Shown in pieces: positions 1 to 7,923 of a stretch of DNA of 34,852 nt. Under the pieces are notes generated by a model, which was not told the origin of the DNA, did not search any database, and saw only the letters and a program-made list of their open reading frames with translations. The first letter of the stretch is position 1. Every line of letters starts with the position of its first letter. The stretch spans positions 1 through 34,852 of the forward strand of contig JBDTAX010000031.1 of the NCBI GenBank assembly GCA_039924425.1. Direction: 5' to 3'. Made by a program: the position numbers and the translations under genes. The DNA comes from GCA-003244245 sp039924425. GTDB lineage: Bacteria > Actinomycetota > Actinomycetes > Mycobacteriales > Pseudonocardiaceae.

Positions 1-93
1 GTCCCGCCGATGTAGCGAGAGTGAAGCTGGTAGCGATGGTGGAAGCAACAGCGGCGGCCCGCCGAACCCCGCCGCGCCAAGGAGCGTGATCCG

Positions 94-1332
94 ATGACCC
101 AGTTGGAGACCGTGGAGTACCTGTTCACCTCCGAGTCGGTGACCGAAGGCCACCCCGACAAGATGGCTGACCAGATCTCCGACGCGGTGCTGGACGCGGC
201 GCTGACGATGGACCCCTACTCGCGGGTGGCCTGCGAGACCCTGATCACCACCGGGCTGGTCGTGCTGGCGGGGGAGATCACCACGCCGGGGGTGCTGGAC
301 TACACCCAGATCGTGCGCGACACGATCTGCCAGATCGGCTACGACAACGGGAGCTTCGGTTTCGACGGGCGTAGCTGCGCGGTGCTGACCGCGCTGGACA
401 AGCAGTCGCCGGACATCGCCCAGGGGGTGGACCTGGCTGCGGAGCGGCGCGGCAAGCTGTCCGAGGACGAGCTGGACAGCGCCGGTGCGGGGGATCAGGG
501 GATGATGTTCGGGTACGCCACGAACGAGACCCCCGAGCTGATGCCGATGCCGATCGCGCTGGCCCACCGGCTGTCCCAGCGGCTGGCGCGGGTGCGCAAG
601 AACGGCACGCTGCCCTACCTGCGGCCCGACGGCAAGACTCAGGTCACTGTCCGCTATCGGGATCACGTGCCGATTGGGGTGGAGAAGGTGCTGATCTCCA
701 CCCAGCACGCCGAGGAGGCCACTCTGGAGCGGATCCGGGCGGACCTGTGGGAACACGTGGTGCTCGCGGAGCTGCCCGCCGGCTTCTACGACGAGGGCGA
801 GCTGGCGCGCAACCTGTTCGTCAACCCGACCGGGCGGTTCGTGATCGGCGGCCCGGTCGGTGACGCCGGGCTGACCGGCCGGAAGATTATTGTGGACACC
901 TACGGCGGGTTCGCCCGGCACGGTGGCGGTGCGTTCTCCGGCAAGGACCCCTCCAAGGTGGACCGCTCCGCGGCTTACGCGGCCCGGTACGTGGCCAAGA
1001 ACATCGTGGCCGCCGGCCTGGCGGATCGGGTCGAGGTGCAGGTGGCCTACGCGATCGGGGTGGCCCGGCCGCTGTCGCTGCTGGTAGAGACCTTCGGCAC
1101 CGAGCAGGTGCCGCGCACGACCATCGAGAAACTGGTGGGGGAGCACTTCGACTTGCGCCCGGCGGCCTTCCGCAGTTACCTGGGACTGCACCGGCCGATC
1201 TATGCTAAGACCGCCGCCTACGGCCACTTCGGGCGGGACGATCCCGACTTCACCTGGGAGCGGACCGACAAGGCGGCGGCATTGCGCTCCGCCGCCGGGC
1301 TGCCCGCCAGCGCACAACCGGCCGGGGTCTGA
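94..1332 (+). CDS. metK: S-adenosylmethionine synthetase
   Basis: Makes S-adenosylmethionine from methionine and ATP in the cytoplasm, releasing phosphate and diphosphate. The 412-residue protein has full family length. It shows the N-terminal GHPDK segment (residues 19-23), the signature GAGDQGMMFGYA (131-142) and the P-loop-like GGGAFSGKDP (277-286) that holds the triphosphate. The ATG at 94 is preceded by AAGGAG (79-84) at good spacing, which supports this start. It opens a co-directional run with adoK (31 bases later), ahcY, fhs and fchA, so its product is probably used and recycled by that set. Bases 1-93 carry stops in the visible frames and look non-coding apart from a possible gene tail ending at 15. 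Whether this is the only metK of the genome cannot be seen here. Confidence 0.97.
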   Translation: MTQLETVEYLFTSESVTEGHPDKMADQISDAVLDAALTMDPYSRVACETLITTGLVVLAGEITTPGVLDYTQIVRDTICQIGYDNGSFGFDGRSCAVLTALDKQSPDIAQGVDLAAERRGKLSEDELDSAGAGDQGMMFGYATNETPELMPMPIALAHRLSQRLARVRKNGTLPYLRPDGKTQVTVRYRDHVPIGVEKVLISTQHAEEATLERIRADLWEHVVLAELPAGFYDEGELARNLFVNPTGRFVIGGPVGDAGLTGRKIIVDTYGGFARHGGGAFSGKDPSKVDRSAAYAARYVAKNIVAAGLADRVEVQVAYAIGVARPLSLLVETFGTEQVPRTTIEKLVGEHFDLRPAAFRSYLGLHRPIYAKTAAYGHFGRDDPDFTWERTDKAAALRSAAGLPASAQPAGV

Positions 1333-1363
1333 GATTCGCAAAGGGGCTCACGAAGGAGGCTGT

Positions 1364-2341
1364 GTGCGCATCATCGTCACCGGGTCGATCGCCACCGACT
1401 ACCTGATGGTCTTCCCCGGCCGGTTCGCCGAACAGATCGTGCCTGATCAACTGGCGAACCTCTCGCTGTCCTTCCTGGTGGAGGACCTGGCGATCCGCCG
1501 AGGCGGGGCGGGTGCGAACATCGTGTTCAACCTGGGCTGCCTCGGGCTGGCGCCGGTGCTGGTGGGCGCGGTCGGCGCCGACTTCGCCGAGTACGGGCGA
1601 TGGCTGCGCGAGCACGGGGTGGACACCAGCGCGGTGCGCGTCTCGCCGACGTTGCACACCGCCCGGTTCCAGTGCACCACCGACGCTGACCAGAACCAGA
1701 TCGCGTCTTTCTACGCTGGCGCGATGAGCGAGTCCCGGGACATCGAGCTGGCCCCGATCGTGGACCGCCTCGGCGGGACCGATCTCGTGGTGGTGGGCCC
1801 GAACGACCCGGCCGCCATGCTTCGACATACCCAGGAGTGCCGGGACCTCGGCATCCCGTTCGCCGCGGACCCCTCACAGCAGCTCTCCTCGCTCGACGGC
1901 GAGGCGATCGAGCAGCTGGTCGAGGGCGCGAACTACCTGTTCACCAACACCTACGAGCGAGGGCTGCTCGAGCGCAAGACCGGCTGGGGTGCGGCGGACA
2001 TCCTGGCGCGGGTGGGTGTGTCGGTGCAGACCCGGGGGGCCAAAGGCGTGACCGTGCAACGGCCGGGCGAACCGGCGATCTCGGTGGCACCGCCGCCGGA
2101 GCGCCGCAAGGCGGATCCCACCGGGGTGGGGGACGCGTTCCGGGCTGGCTTCCTGGCCGGGGTCGCCTGGGGCGTGGGCGATGAGCGGGCCGCCCAGCTC
2201 GGTTGCATGCTGGCTACCCTGGTGATCGAATCGGTCGGCACCCAGGAGCACGAGTTCGAACCCGAGACGTTCATGGAGCGGTTCAGCGAAGCGTACGGAC
2301 CCGACAACGCGGCCGAGGTGGCCGACCACGTGCGCGCGTGA
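1364..2341 (+). CDS. adoK: Adenosine kinase (PfkB family)
   Basis: Phosphorylates adenosine to AMP. Next to ahcY this removes the adenosine released from S-adenosylhomocysteine and pulls that reversible reaction forward. The 325-residue protein has the PfkB glycine segment RRGGAGAN (residues 45-52) and the C-terminal signature DPTGVGDAFRAG starting at residue 251, with Asp257 as the expected catalytic base. The N-terminal pattern TGSIATDYLM with FPGRF closely matches what I recall of the mycobacterial adenosine kinase (Rv2202c), which is of ribokinase rather than eukaryotic type. I chose GTG 1364 because AAGGAGG (1353-1359) lies just before it. The frame is open further upstream, but that part overlaps metK. 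Other PfkB substrates are possible but less likely given the neighbours. Confidence 0.9.
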   Translation: MRIIVTGSIATDYLMVFPGRFAEQIVPDQLANLSLSFLVEDLAIRRGGAGANIVFNLGCLGLAPVLVGAVGADFAEYGRWLREHGVDTSAVRVSPTLHTARFQCTTDADQNQIASFYAGAMSESRDIELAPIVDRLGGTDLVVVGPNDPAAMLRHTQECRDLGIPFAADPSQQLSSLDGEAIEQLVEGANYLFTNTYERGLLERKTGWGAADILARVGVSVQTRGAKGVTVQRPGEPAISVAPPPERRKADPTGVGDAFRAGFLAGVAWGVGDERAAQLGCMLATLVIESVGTQEHEFEPETFMERFSEAYGPDNAAEVADHVRA

Positions 2342-2374
2342 GCACCAACCTCACTCGATAGGGAGAGCATTGCG

Positions 2375-3853
2375 ATGACTGTGGCGCCCGCCGCTGAGCA
2401 GAAGTTACAGAGCCGCGCCGGCATTGATTTCGCCGTCGCCGATCTGGGTCTGGCTGATTTCGGCCGCCATGAGATCCGGTTGGCGCAGCACGAGATGCCG
2501 GGTTTGATGACGCTGCGGCGGGAGTACGCGGATGTTTTCCCGTTGCGCGGGGCGCGGATCTCGGGGTCGCTGCACATGACCATCCAGACCGCCGTGTTGA
2601 TCGAGACCCTGGTCAGTCTCGGCGCGGAGGTCCGCTGGGCGTCGTGCAACATCTTCTCCACCCAGGATCACGCTGCGGCAGCGGTGGTGGTGGGTCCGCA
2701 CGGCAGTGCCGAGCAGCCGCGCGGAGTGCCCTGTTTCGCCTGGAAAGGCGAGTCGCTCCAGGAGTATTGGTGGTGCACCGAGCAGATGCTGACCTGGCCC
2801 GACGGAGCCGGGCCGAACATGATCCTTGATGACGGTGGGGACGCCACCATGCTGGTCCAACGCGGAACCACCTTCGAGAAGGCCGGGGTGGTGCCCACCG
2901 CGGACGAGAACGACCCGGATGAGTGGGCGGTGTTCCTGGACGTGCTGCGGACCTCGCTGGCCGCGACGCCCGGGAAATGGACCGCGATCGGCGCGGGCAT
3001 CCGCGGCGTGACCGAGGAGACCACCACCGGCGTCCACCGGCTTTATCAGTTGGCCGCCGCGGGGGAGTTGTTGTTTCCGGCGATCAACGTCAACGATTCG
3101 GTGACGAAATCGAAGTTCGACAACAAGTACGGGTGCCGGCATTCGCTGGTGGATGGGATCAACCGGGCGGTGGATGTGCTGCTCGCCGGGAAGTTGACGC
3201 TGGTCTGCGGGTATGGGGATGTCGGCAAGGGGTGTGCGGAGGCGCTGGCGGGCCAAGGCGCTCGGGTGGTGGTGGCCGAGGTGGACCCGATCTGCGCGCT
3301 GCAGGCGCTGATGAATGGTTTCACCGTCGATACCCTGGACAACCTCATCGAGCGCGCGGACGTCGTCATCACCGCCACCGGGAACAAGAACATCGTGACC
3401 GTGGAGCACATGGCGCGGATGAAACACCAGGCGATCCTGGGCAATATCGGACACTTCGACAACGAGATCGACATGACCGGGTTGGAGCGCCGCTCGGGCG
3501 CCCGCCGTTTGGTGATCAAACCGCAGGTCGACGAATGGACGTTTCCGGACGGGCATTCAATCATCGTGCTGTCCGAGGGGCGGTTGCTGAACCTGGGCAA
3601 CGCCACCGGGCACCCGAGTTTCGTGATGTCGACCTCGTTCGCCAACCAGGTGATCGCCCAGGTCGAACTGTTCACCAAGCACCAGGAATACGACCGGGAG
3701 GTCTACACCCTGCCCAAAATACTCGACGAGAAAGTTGCCAAGATCCACGTCGAAGCCCTGGGTGGCCAACTCACCACACTGACCAAGGAACAGGCCGACT
3801 ACATCGACGTAGACGTAGAGGGCCCCTACAAACCAACCCACTATAGGTACTGA
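2375..3853 (+). CDS. ahcY: Adenosylhomocysteinase (S-adenosyl-L-homocysteine hydrolase)
   Basis: Splits S-adenosylhomocysteine, the inhibitory by-product of methyltransferases, into homocysteine and adenosine using bound NAD. The 492-residue protein has the length of the actinobacterial enzymes. The dinucleotide-binding loop GYGDVGKG is at residues 279-286, followed by an acidic strand end (VVAEVDP), and the protein ends in the conserved KPTHYRY. ATG 2375 follows GGGAGAG (2361-2367). The gene lies 33 bases after adoK in the same direction. The downstream gap to fhs holds a palindromic element, so fhs may be partly uncoupled from this part of the operon. Confidence 0.97.
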   Translation: MTVAPAAEQKLQSRAGIDFAVADLGLADFGRHEIRLAQHEMPGLMTLRREYADVFPLRGARISGSLHMTIQTAVLIETLVSLGAEVRWASCNIFSTQDHAAAAVVVGPHGSAEQPRGVPCFAWKGESLQEYWWCTEQMLTWPDGAGPNMILDDGGDATMLVQRGTTFEKAGVVPTADENDPDEWAVFLDVLRTSLAATPGKWTAIGAGIRGVTEETTTGVHRLYQLAAAGELLFPAINVNDSVTKSKFDNKYGCRHSLVDGINRAVDVLLAGKLTLVCGYGDVGKGCAEALAGQGARVVVAEVDPICALQALMNGFTVDTLDNLIERADVVITATGNKNIVTVEHMARMKHQAILGNIGHFDNEIDMTGLERRSGARRLVIKPQVDEWTFPDGHSIIVLSEGRLLNLGNATGHPSFVMSTSFANQVIAQVELFTKHQEYDREVYTLPKILDEKVAKIHVEALGGQLTTLTKEQADYIDVDVEGPYKPTHYRY

Positions 3854-3860
3854 CGTACTT

Positions 3861-3900
3861 GTGAGTGGCATTGAGTGCCCAAGCACTGTTACGCACTCAC
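3861..3900. repeat. Palindromic intergenic element (GTGAGTG ... CACTCAC)
   Basis: The gap between ahcY and fhs contains GTGAGTG (3861-3867) and its exact reverse complement (3894-3900). Inside is a nested hairpin, AGTGC-CCAA-GCACT. The outer arms share the GTGAGTGGC core with the longer palindrome at 23224-23269. It could be a processing or partial termination hairpin, or a copy of a dispersed genomic palindrome. There is no U-tract. Confidence 0.45.
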
Positions 3901-3918
3901 GACCTCCGGAGGAGCCCC

Positions 3919-5616
3919 ATGGCGTTTCCTAGTGATCTGGAGATTGCTCGTGGGGCTGCGCTGACTCCGCTGGTGGAGATCGGTGCCGCGATGGGGCTGG
4001 GTCGGCACCTGCTCGAGCCTTACGGCGAGCACGTGATGAAGATCAAGATGGCGGCCATCGAGGAGCTGGTGCAGGCCCCCCGCGCCAAGTACGTGGTCGT
4101 CACCGCCATCACGCCCACTCCGCTCGGCGAGGGCAAGACGACCACCACCGTGGGGCTGGGCCAGGGCTTCGCGCACATCGGCAAGTGCGCCACGGTCGCG
4201 ATCCGGCAGCCCTCGATGGGCCCCACTTTCGGGATCAAGGGTGGGGCGGCGGGTGGTGGGTACAGCCAGGTCGTCCCCATGGAGACGCTCAACCTGCACC
4301 TGACCGGCGACATGCACGCGGTGACCGCGGCGCACAACCTGCTCGCCGCGATGGTCGACAACCAGCTGCACCAGCGCGACGGCGTTGCGCTCGACCCGCA
4401 CAGCATCACCTGGAACCGAGTGCTCGACGTCAATGACCGGGCCTTGCGCAACATCGTGATCGGGCTCGGGTCGCGGGCCGATGGCGTTCCCCGGCAGAGC
4501 GGGTTCGACATCACCGCGGCCAGTGAGGTGATGGCCGTGCTCGCGCTGTCCACCTCGCTGGCCGACATGCGCTCCCGGCTGGGCCGGATCGTGGTCGGCC
4601 AGAGCCCCGAGGGGCAGCTGGTGACCGCCGAAGACCTGCACGCCGCAGGCGCGATGACGGTGATCATGCGGGAGGCGATCAAGCCCAACCTGCTGCAGAC
4701 GCTGGAGGGCACGCCGGTGCTGGTGCACGCCGGTCCGTTCGGCAACATCGCGCACGGCAACTCCTCGGTGATCGCCGACCTCATCGGCATCCACTGCGGT
4801 GACTACCTGATCACCGAAGCCGGCTTCGGCGCCGACATGGGCGCCGAGCGCTTCTTCAACATCAAGTGCCGGGTGTCGGGGCTGCGGCCGGACGCGGCCG
4901 TGCTGGTGGCCACGGTCCGTGCGCTCAAGGCGCACTCCGGCCGGTACAAAGTCAGCGCGGGTCGACCGCTGCCGGAGGGCATGCTGGCGGAGAACCCCGA
5001 CGACGTGCATGCTGGCGGAGCGAACCTGCGCAAACAGATCGAGAACGTGCGGATCCACGGCGTGTCACCGGTAGTGGCGATCAACGCCTTCCCCACGGAC
5101 CACCCCTCCGAGCACGCCGCCATCCGGGAGATCGCTGAGAGCATGGGCGCCCGCTGCGCGGTGTGCACCCACTTCGCCGAGGGCGGCAAGGGAGCCGTCG
5201 AGCTTGCCGCCGCGGTCGCCGAGGCCGCCGCGGAACCGTCGGAGTTCGCCTTTCTGTACCCCGAGAACGCGACGCTACGAGAGAAGATCCACACCGTGGC
5301 GTCGCGGGTCTACGGGGCGCGGGGGGTGGACTACAGCTCTGCGGCGTCCCGGCAGCTCGACAGCTTCGAGCGCCATGGCTTCGGGCACTTGCCGGTGTGC
5401 ATCGCCAAGACGCACCTGTCGATCTCCTCGGACCCGGCGCTCATGGGCGCGCCCACCGACTGGGTGCTGCCGGTGCGGGAGGCGCGGGCCTCGGTCGGCG
5501 CCGGGTTCATCTACCTGATCTGCGGTGACATGCGCACCATGCCCGGCCTGGGCGCCAGCCCCGCCGCGACCCGCATTGACATCGACTCCCGCGGCGAGAT
5601 CGTCGGCCTGTCGTGA
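3919..5616 (+). CDS. fhs: Formate-tetrahydrofolate ligase
   Basis: ATP-dependent ligation of formate to tetrahydrofolate gives 10-formyl-THF. The 565-residue protein has family length. It has the P-loop-like TPLGEGKTT (starting near residue 67) and the family signature around GIKGGAAGGGYSQV followed by LHLTGD. ATG 3919 is preceded by GGAGGAG (3908-3914). The frame is open upstream to about 3865, but that stretch contains the intergenic palindrome and lacks a better start. The gene overlaps fchA by four bases (GTGA), so the two are probably translationally coupled. Many actinobacteria rely on serine and glycine for one-carbon units, so a dedicated formate route next to methyl-cycle genes is informative about methyl supply. 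Confidence 0.96.
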   Translation: MAFPSDLEIARGAALTPLVEIGAAMGLGRHLLEPYGEHVMKIKMAAIEELVQAPRAKYVVVTAITPTPLGEGKTTTTVGLGQGFAHIGKCATVAIRQPSMGPTFGIKGGAAGGGYSQVVPMETLNLHLTGDMHAVTAAHNLLAAMVDNQLHQRDGVALDPHSITWNRVLDVNDRALRNIVIGLGSRADGVPRQSGFDITAASEVMAVLALSTSLADMRSRLGRIVVGQSPEGQLVTAEDLHAAGAMTVIMREAIKPNLLQTLEGTPVLVHAGPFGNIAHGNSSVIADLIGIHCGDYLITEAGFGADMGAERFFNIKCRVSGLRPDAAVLVATVRALKAHSGRYKVSAGRPLPEGMLAENPDDVHAGGANLRKQIENVRIHGVSPVVAINAFPTDHPSEHAAIREIAESMGARCAVCTHFAEGGKGAVELAAAVAEAAAEPSEFAFLYPENATLREKIHTVASRVYGARGVDYSSAASRQLDSFERHGFGHLPVCIAKTHLSISSDPALMGAPTDWVLPVREARASVGAGFIYLICGDMRTMPGLGASPAATRIDIDSRGEIVGLS

Positions 5617-6236
5617 TCCCCGCTCGCGACCTGCTCGACTGCTCGGTTGCGCAGCTACTGGATCGCTTCGCCGCGAAGCAGCCGGCGCCGGGGGGTGGTG
5701 CCGCTGCGGCGCTCGCCGCCGCGATGGCCGCCGGGCTACTCGGGATGGCCGCGCGGTTCTCCACCAAGCAACTGGTCGACTCGGCGGACCGGGCCGCGGG
5801 CGCCGACCGGATCCGGGGCCAGCTCGCAGCGCTGGCCGAGCGGGACGCCGAGGCCTACCAGGCGGTGCTCGCCGCGTTCGCGCTGCCCCGCGAGCCCGAC
5901 CCGGCCTTTCGCCGCCAGCAGATCCGGTGCGCGCTGGAGCGGGCGGCCCAGGTGCCGACGGAGATCGCCGAGCTGGCCAGCGGCATCGCCACCGAAGCGG
6001 TGGAGCTCGCCGCCCGGGGCAACCCCAACCTCCGTGGTGACGCCTTCACGGCGGCTGTCCTGGCCGCGGCCGCGGCGCGGGCCGCCGCCGAGCTGGTCCG
6101 GCTCAACGCCGAACTCGGCGAGCTCGGTGGTGGGCTCGCCGACCGCGCCGCGCACGCCGCCGCCGATGCCGCCAAGGCGCTCGCCACGCTCACCGCACGT
6201 GACAACGCGAGCCCGGCGGGCCTGGACGAAGAATAA
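5613..6236 (+). CDS. fchA: Methenyltetrahydrofolate cyclohydrolase / cyclodeaminase-like protein (FTCD_C family)
   Basis: A 207-residue, all-helical, alanine-rich protein of the formiminotransferase-cyclodeaminase C-terminal family. The glycine segment PAPGGGAAAAL near residues 25-35 is typical of that family, as is the later FTAAVLAAAAARAAAELV helix. Free-standing members (FchA) convert 10-formyl-THF and 5,10-methenyl-THF into each other, which is the step after formate-THF ligase. GTG 5613 overlaps the fhs stop as GTGA, supporting both the start and joint function. The alternative, formimino-THF cyclodeaminase of histidine breakdown, is less likely because no histidine-degradation gene is nearby. 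Confidence 0.85.
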   Translation: MIPARDLLDCSVAQLLDRFAAKQPAPGGGAAAALAAAMAAGLLGMAARFSTKQLVDSADRAAGADRIRGQLAALAERDAEAYQAVLAAFALPREPDPAFRRQQIRCALERAAQVPTEIAELASGIATEAVELAARGNPNLRGDAFTAAVLAAAAARAAAELVRLNAELGELGGGLADRAAHAAADAAKALATLTARDNASPAGLDEE

Positions 6237-6255
6237 GCTCCCCGGACAGCAAAGA

Positions 6256-7092
6256 TCATTCTGGTGTGGCGGTGTGGTCGGGAACGTAGGTCTGTGCCTC
6301 CCGAGGTGGCCGCTGGTAGCCGTGCGAAGGTGGGCGTGCGGGTAGCTGAACCGGAGGCCGCTGGACGTCAGAGTAGGAGATGGTGGACAACAGGTGGGCG
6401 ATCATGTTGATGCGCGCCCGGCGCTTGTCCTCGCTCTCCACGACGTACCATGGACTCTCGGCGACATCGGTGTGTGCGAACATCTCGTCCTTGGCTCGCG
6501 AGTAGTCCTCCCACCGGATGATCGAATCCATGTCCATCGGGGAGAATTTCCAGCGCCGCATCGGGTCCCGCAGCCTGTCCTGGAAACGGCGCTCTTGCTC
6601 GGTGTCGCTGACCGAGAACCAGTATTTGCGCAATATGATGCCGTCCTCGATGAGCAGCCGCTCGAAGATGGGGCACTGGCACAGAAATCGCTGGTACTCG
6701 TCGGCGGTGCAGAAACCCATGACCCTTTCCACTCCGGCGCGGTTGTACCAACTTCGGTCGAACAGCACGATCTCGCCAGCCGCCGGCAAGTGCTCCACGT
6801 AACGCTGGAAGTACCACTGTGTGCGCTGCCGCTCGGTGGGCGCGGGCAGCGCGACGATGCGCGCGACACGCGGGTTGAGGTACTCGGTGACCCGTTTGAT
6901 GGTGCTTCCCTTGCCGGCGGCGTCACGTCCCTCAAAGACGACAACGACTCGCGCGCCTTCCGCCCGCACCCACTCCTGCAACGTGACCAGCTCCGCCTGC
7001 AAGCGAAGCAACTCCCGCTCGTAGACCGGGCGCGGCAACCGGCGGTCCCGATCTTTGGCGACCGCATCCGATCTACCCGCCTTGGCGGCCAC
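6256..7092 (-). CDS. ppk2: Polyphosphate kinase 2, class I
   Basis: Transfers phosphate between polyphosphate and a nucleoside diphosphate; single-domain class I enzymes usually make GTP or ATP. Numbered from GTG 7092, the protein has Walker A GRDAAGKGS (55-63), the Walker B region FDRSWYNRAGVE (111-122) and the basic lid DPMRRWKFSPMD (about 166-177), all as in PPK2. The C-terminal tail is rich in proline and probably disordered. The start is uncertain. A strong GGGAGGAG (7106-7099 on the minus strand) lies 8 bases before GTG 7092 but only 2 bases before ATG 7098, and the frame is open back to TTG 7146. I prefer GTG 7092 (278 residues). The gene converges on fchA with a 19-base gap and no clear terminator. 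Confidence 0.92.
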   Translation of the reverse strand: MAAKAGRSDAVAKDRDRRLPRPVYERELLRLQAELVTLQEWVRAEGARVVVVFEGRDAAGKGSTIKRVTEYLNPRVARIVALPAPTERQRTQWYFQRYVEHLPAAGEIVLFDRSWYNRAGVERVMGFCTADEYQRFLCQCPIFERLLIEDGIILRKYWFSVSDTEQERRFQDRLRDPMRRWKFSPMDMDSIIRWEDYSRAKDEMFAHTDVAESPWYVVESEDKRRARINMIAHLLSTISYSDVQRPPVQLPARPPSHGYQRPPREAQTYVPDHTATPE

Positions 7093-7253
7093 GATCATCT
7101 CCTCCCTGTCGGACGTCACGGCCGTCGCTGTGCTCAACTTACGCAACAGCGCGAGCGCGGCGAGTCCACGCTATACATAACCGTCGTGTTGACTACGCTG
7201 GCATATGGGGAGGACGCTCGTCGGCTATACGCCAGCTCGGAGGGGAGCCGATC

Positions 7254-7325
7254 ATGCGGATCAGCTTGACGTGGTCGAGATCCCAGCTTCGCTGGGTTCC
7301 AGGTTGTGACCATGCTGCTCGATGA
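7254..7325 (+). CDS. Possible 23-residue upstream ORF
   Basis: An ATG at 7254 sits at good spacing after GGAGGGG and runs 23 codons to TGA 7323-7325. It overlaps the start of the next gene in another frame. The next gene has no good ribosome site of its own, so this short frame could deliver ribosomes to it by reinitiation. I recognise no homology. It may also be a remnant of a lost partner gene. Confidence 0.25.
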   Translation: MRISLTWSRSQLRWVPGCDHAAR

Positions 7326-7878
7326 AGCTGGTCTCGATGACTACACCGAACGGTTCGAGTTCGAGGCGTTCCGCCAGGAGGTTCGCGACCAGTACGACGT
7401 GCCTAGCGACGGCGGTGATTTCGCCCGCTATCTGGCAGGCGAGGCACACCCCGACCCGGCCGTGGTGGGGCCGTGGCGTGAATGGCTGAATGACCAGCGT
7501 CGACGTGGTCGCGCGGTACGTCGGGTCCGCGTGCTGGACGGGCTTCCGAGCAGATACGTGCGTTACGAATGTGAATGGGCTTACGCTCGCAGTGTCGACG
7601 CGGGGGAGGACATTCGGGTGTTGGATCTCGTTGAGCAGGACCCGCCAGCGGGGCTGATGGGGGAGGAGTTCTGGCTGCTGGACCGCTCTCGGGCCGTGGT
7701 GATGTGCTATGACAACGCTGGTCGGTTCCGGTACGGACAGACTGTTGAGGGCACCGAAACGGGCCCGTGGGTTGCTTGCCGGGATGCGGTGTGGGCCGCT
7801 GCGGAGCCGTTCACGCAGTGGTGGGACCGGCACCCTGAGTATCACCGGGTGACATGGCTGAAAAGGGAAAGTGCTTAG
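7306..7878 (+). CDS. DUF6879-type protein of unknown function
   Basis: A 190-residue soluble, acidic protein. The pattern FEAFRQEVRDQYDV, then FARYLAGE, PWREWLN and a C-terminal FTQWWDRHPEYH with basic end resembles the actinobacterial DUF6879 family. Those genes often sit next to XRE-type regulators or DUF397 genes; no such partner is visible here. No catalytic motif is evident. GTG 7306 is the first start after the in-frame stop at 7267-7269, and ATG 7312 is equally possible. Neither has a clear Shine-Dalgarno sequence. The gene converges on the M20-type gene across a small hairpin. Confidence 0.6.
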   Translation: MTMLLDEAGLDDYTERFEFEAFRQEVRDQYDVPSDGGDFARYLAGEAHPDPAVVGPWREWLNDQRRRGRAVRRVRVLDGLPSRYVRYECEWAYARSVDAGEDIRVLDLVEQDPPAGLMGEEFWLLDRSRAVVMCYDNAGRFRYGQTVEGTETGPWVACRDAVWAAAEPFTQWWDRHPEYHRVTWLKRESA

Positions 7879-7884
7879 CCAGCG

Positions 7885-7902
7885 GCTGGATGTTCATCCA
7901 GC
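7885..7902. terminator. Short hairpin between convergent genes
   Basis: GCTGGAT (7885-7891) and ATCCAGC (7896-7902) form a 7-bp perfect stem with a GTTC loop, seven bases after the stop of the 7306 gene and before the minus-strand gene end. There is no U-tract, so it is at most a weak two-way terminator. Confidence 0.4.
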
Positions 7903-7923
7903 GGGGACCCGTCAGCTGAGCGA

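Noticed and set aside
1..93. SAM or SAH riboswitch upstream of metK
   Set aside because: No recognisable riboswitch core or conserved helices could be seen, and the gap before ahcY (2342-2374) is too short for one.
7099..7146. N-terminal extension of PPK2 from TTG 7146
   Set aside because: No ribosome site before the TTG, whereas a strong one stands before ATG 7098 / GTG 7092.
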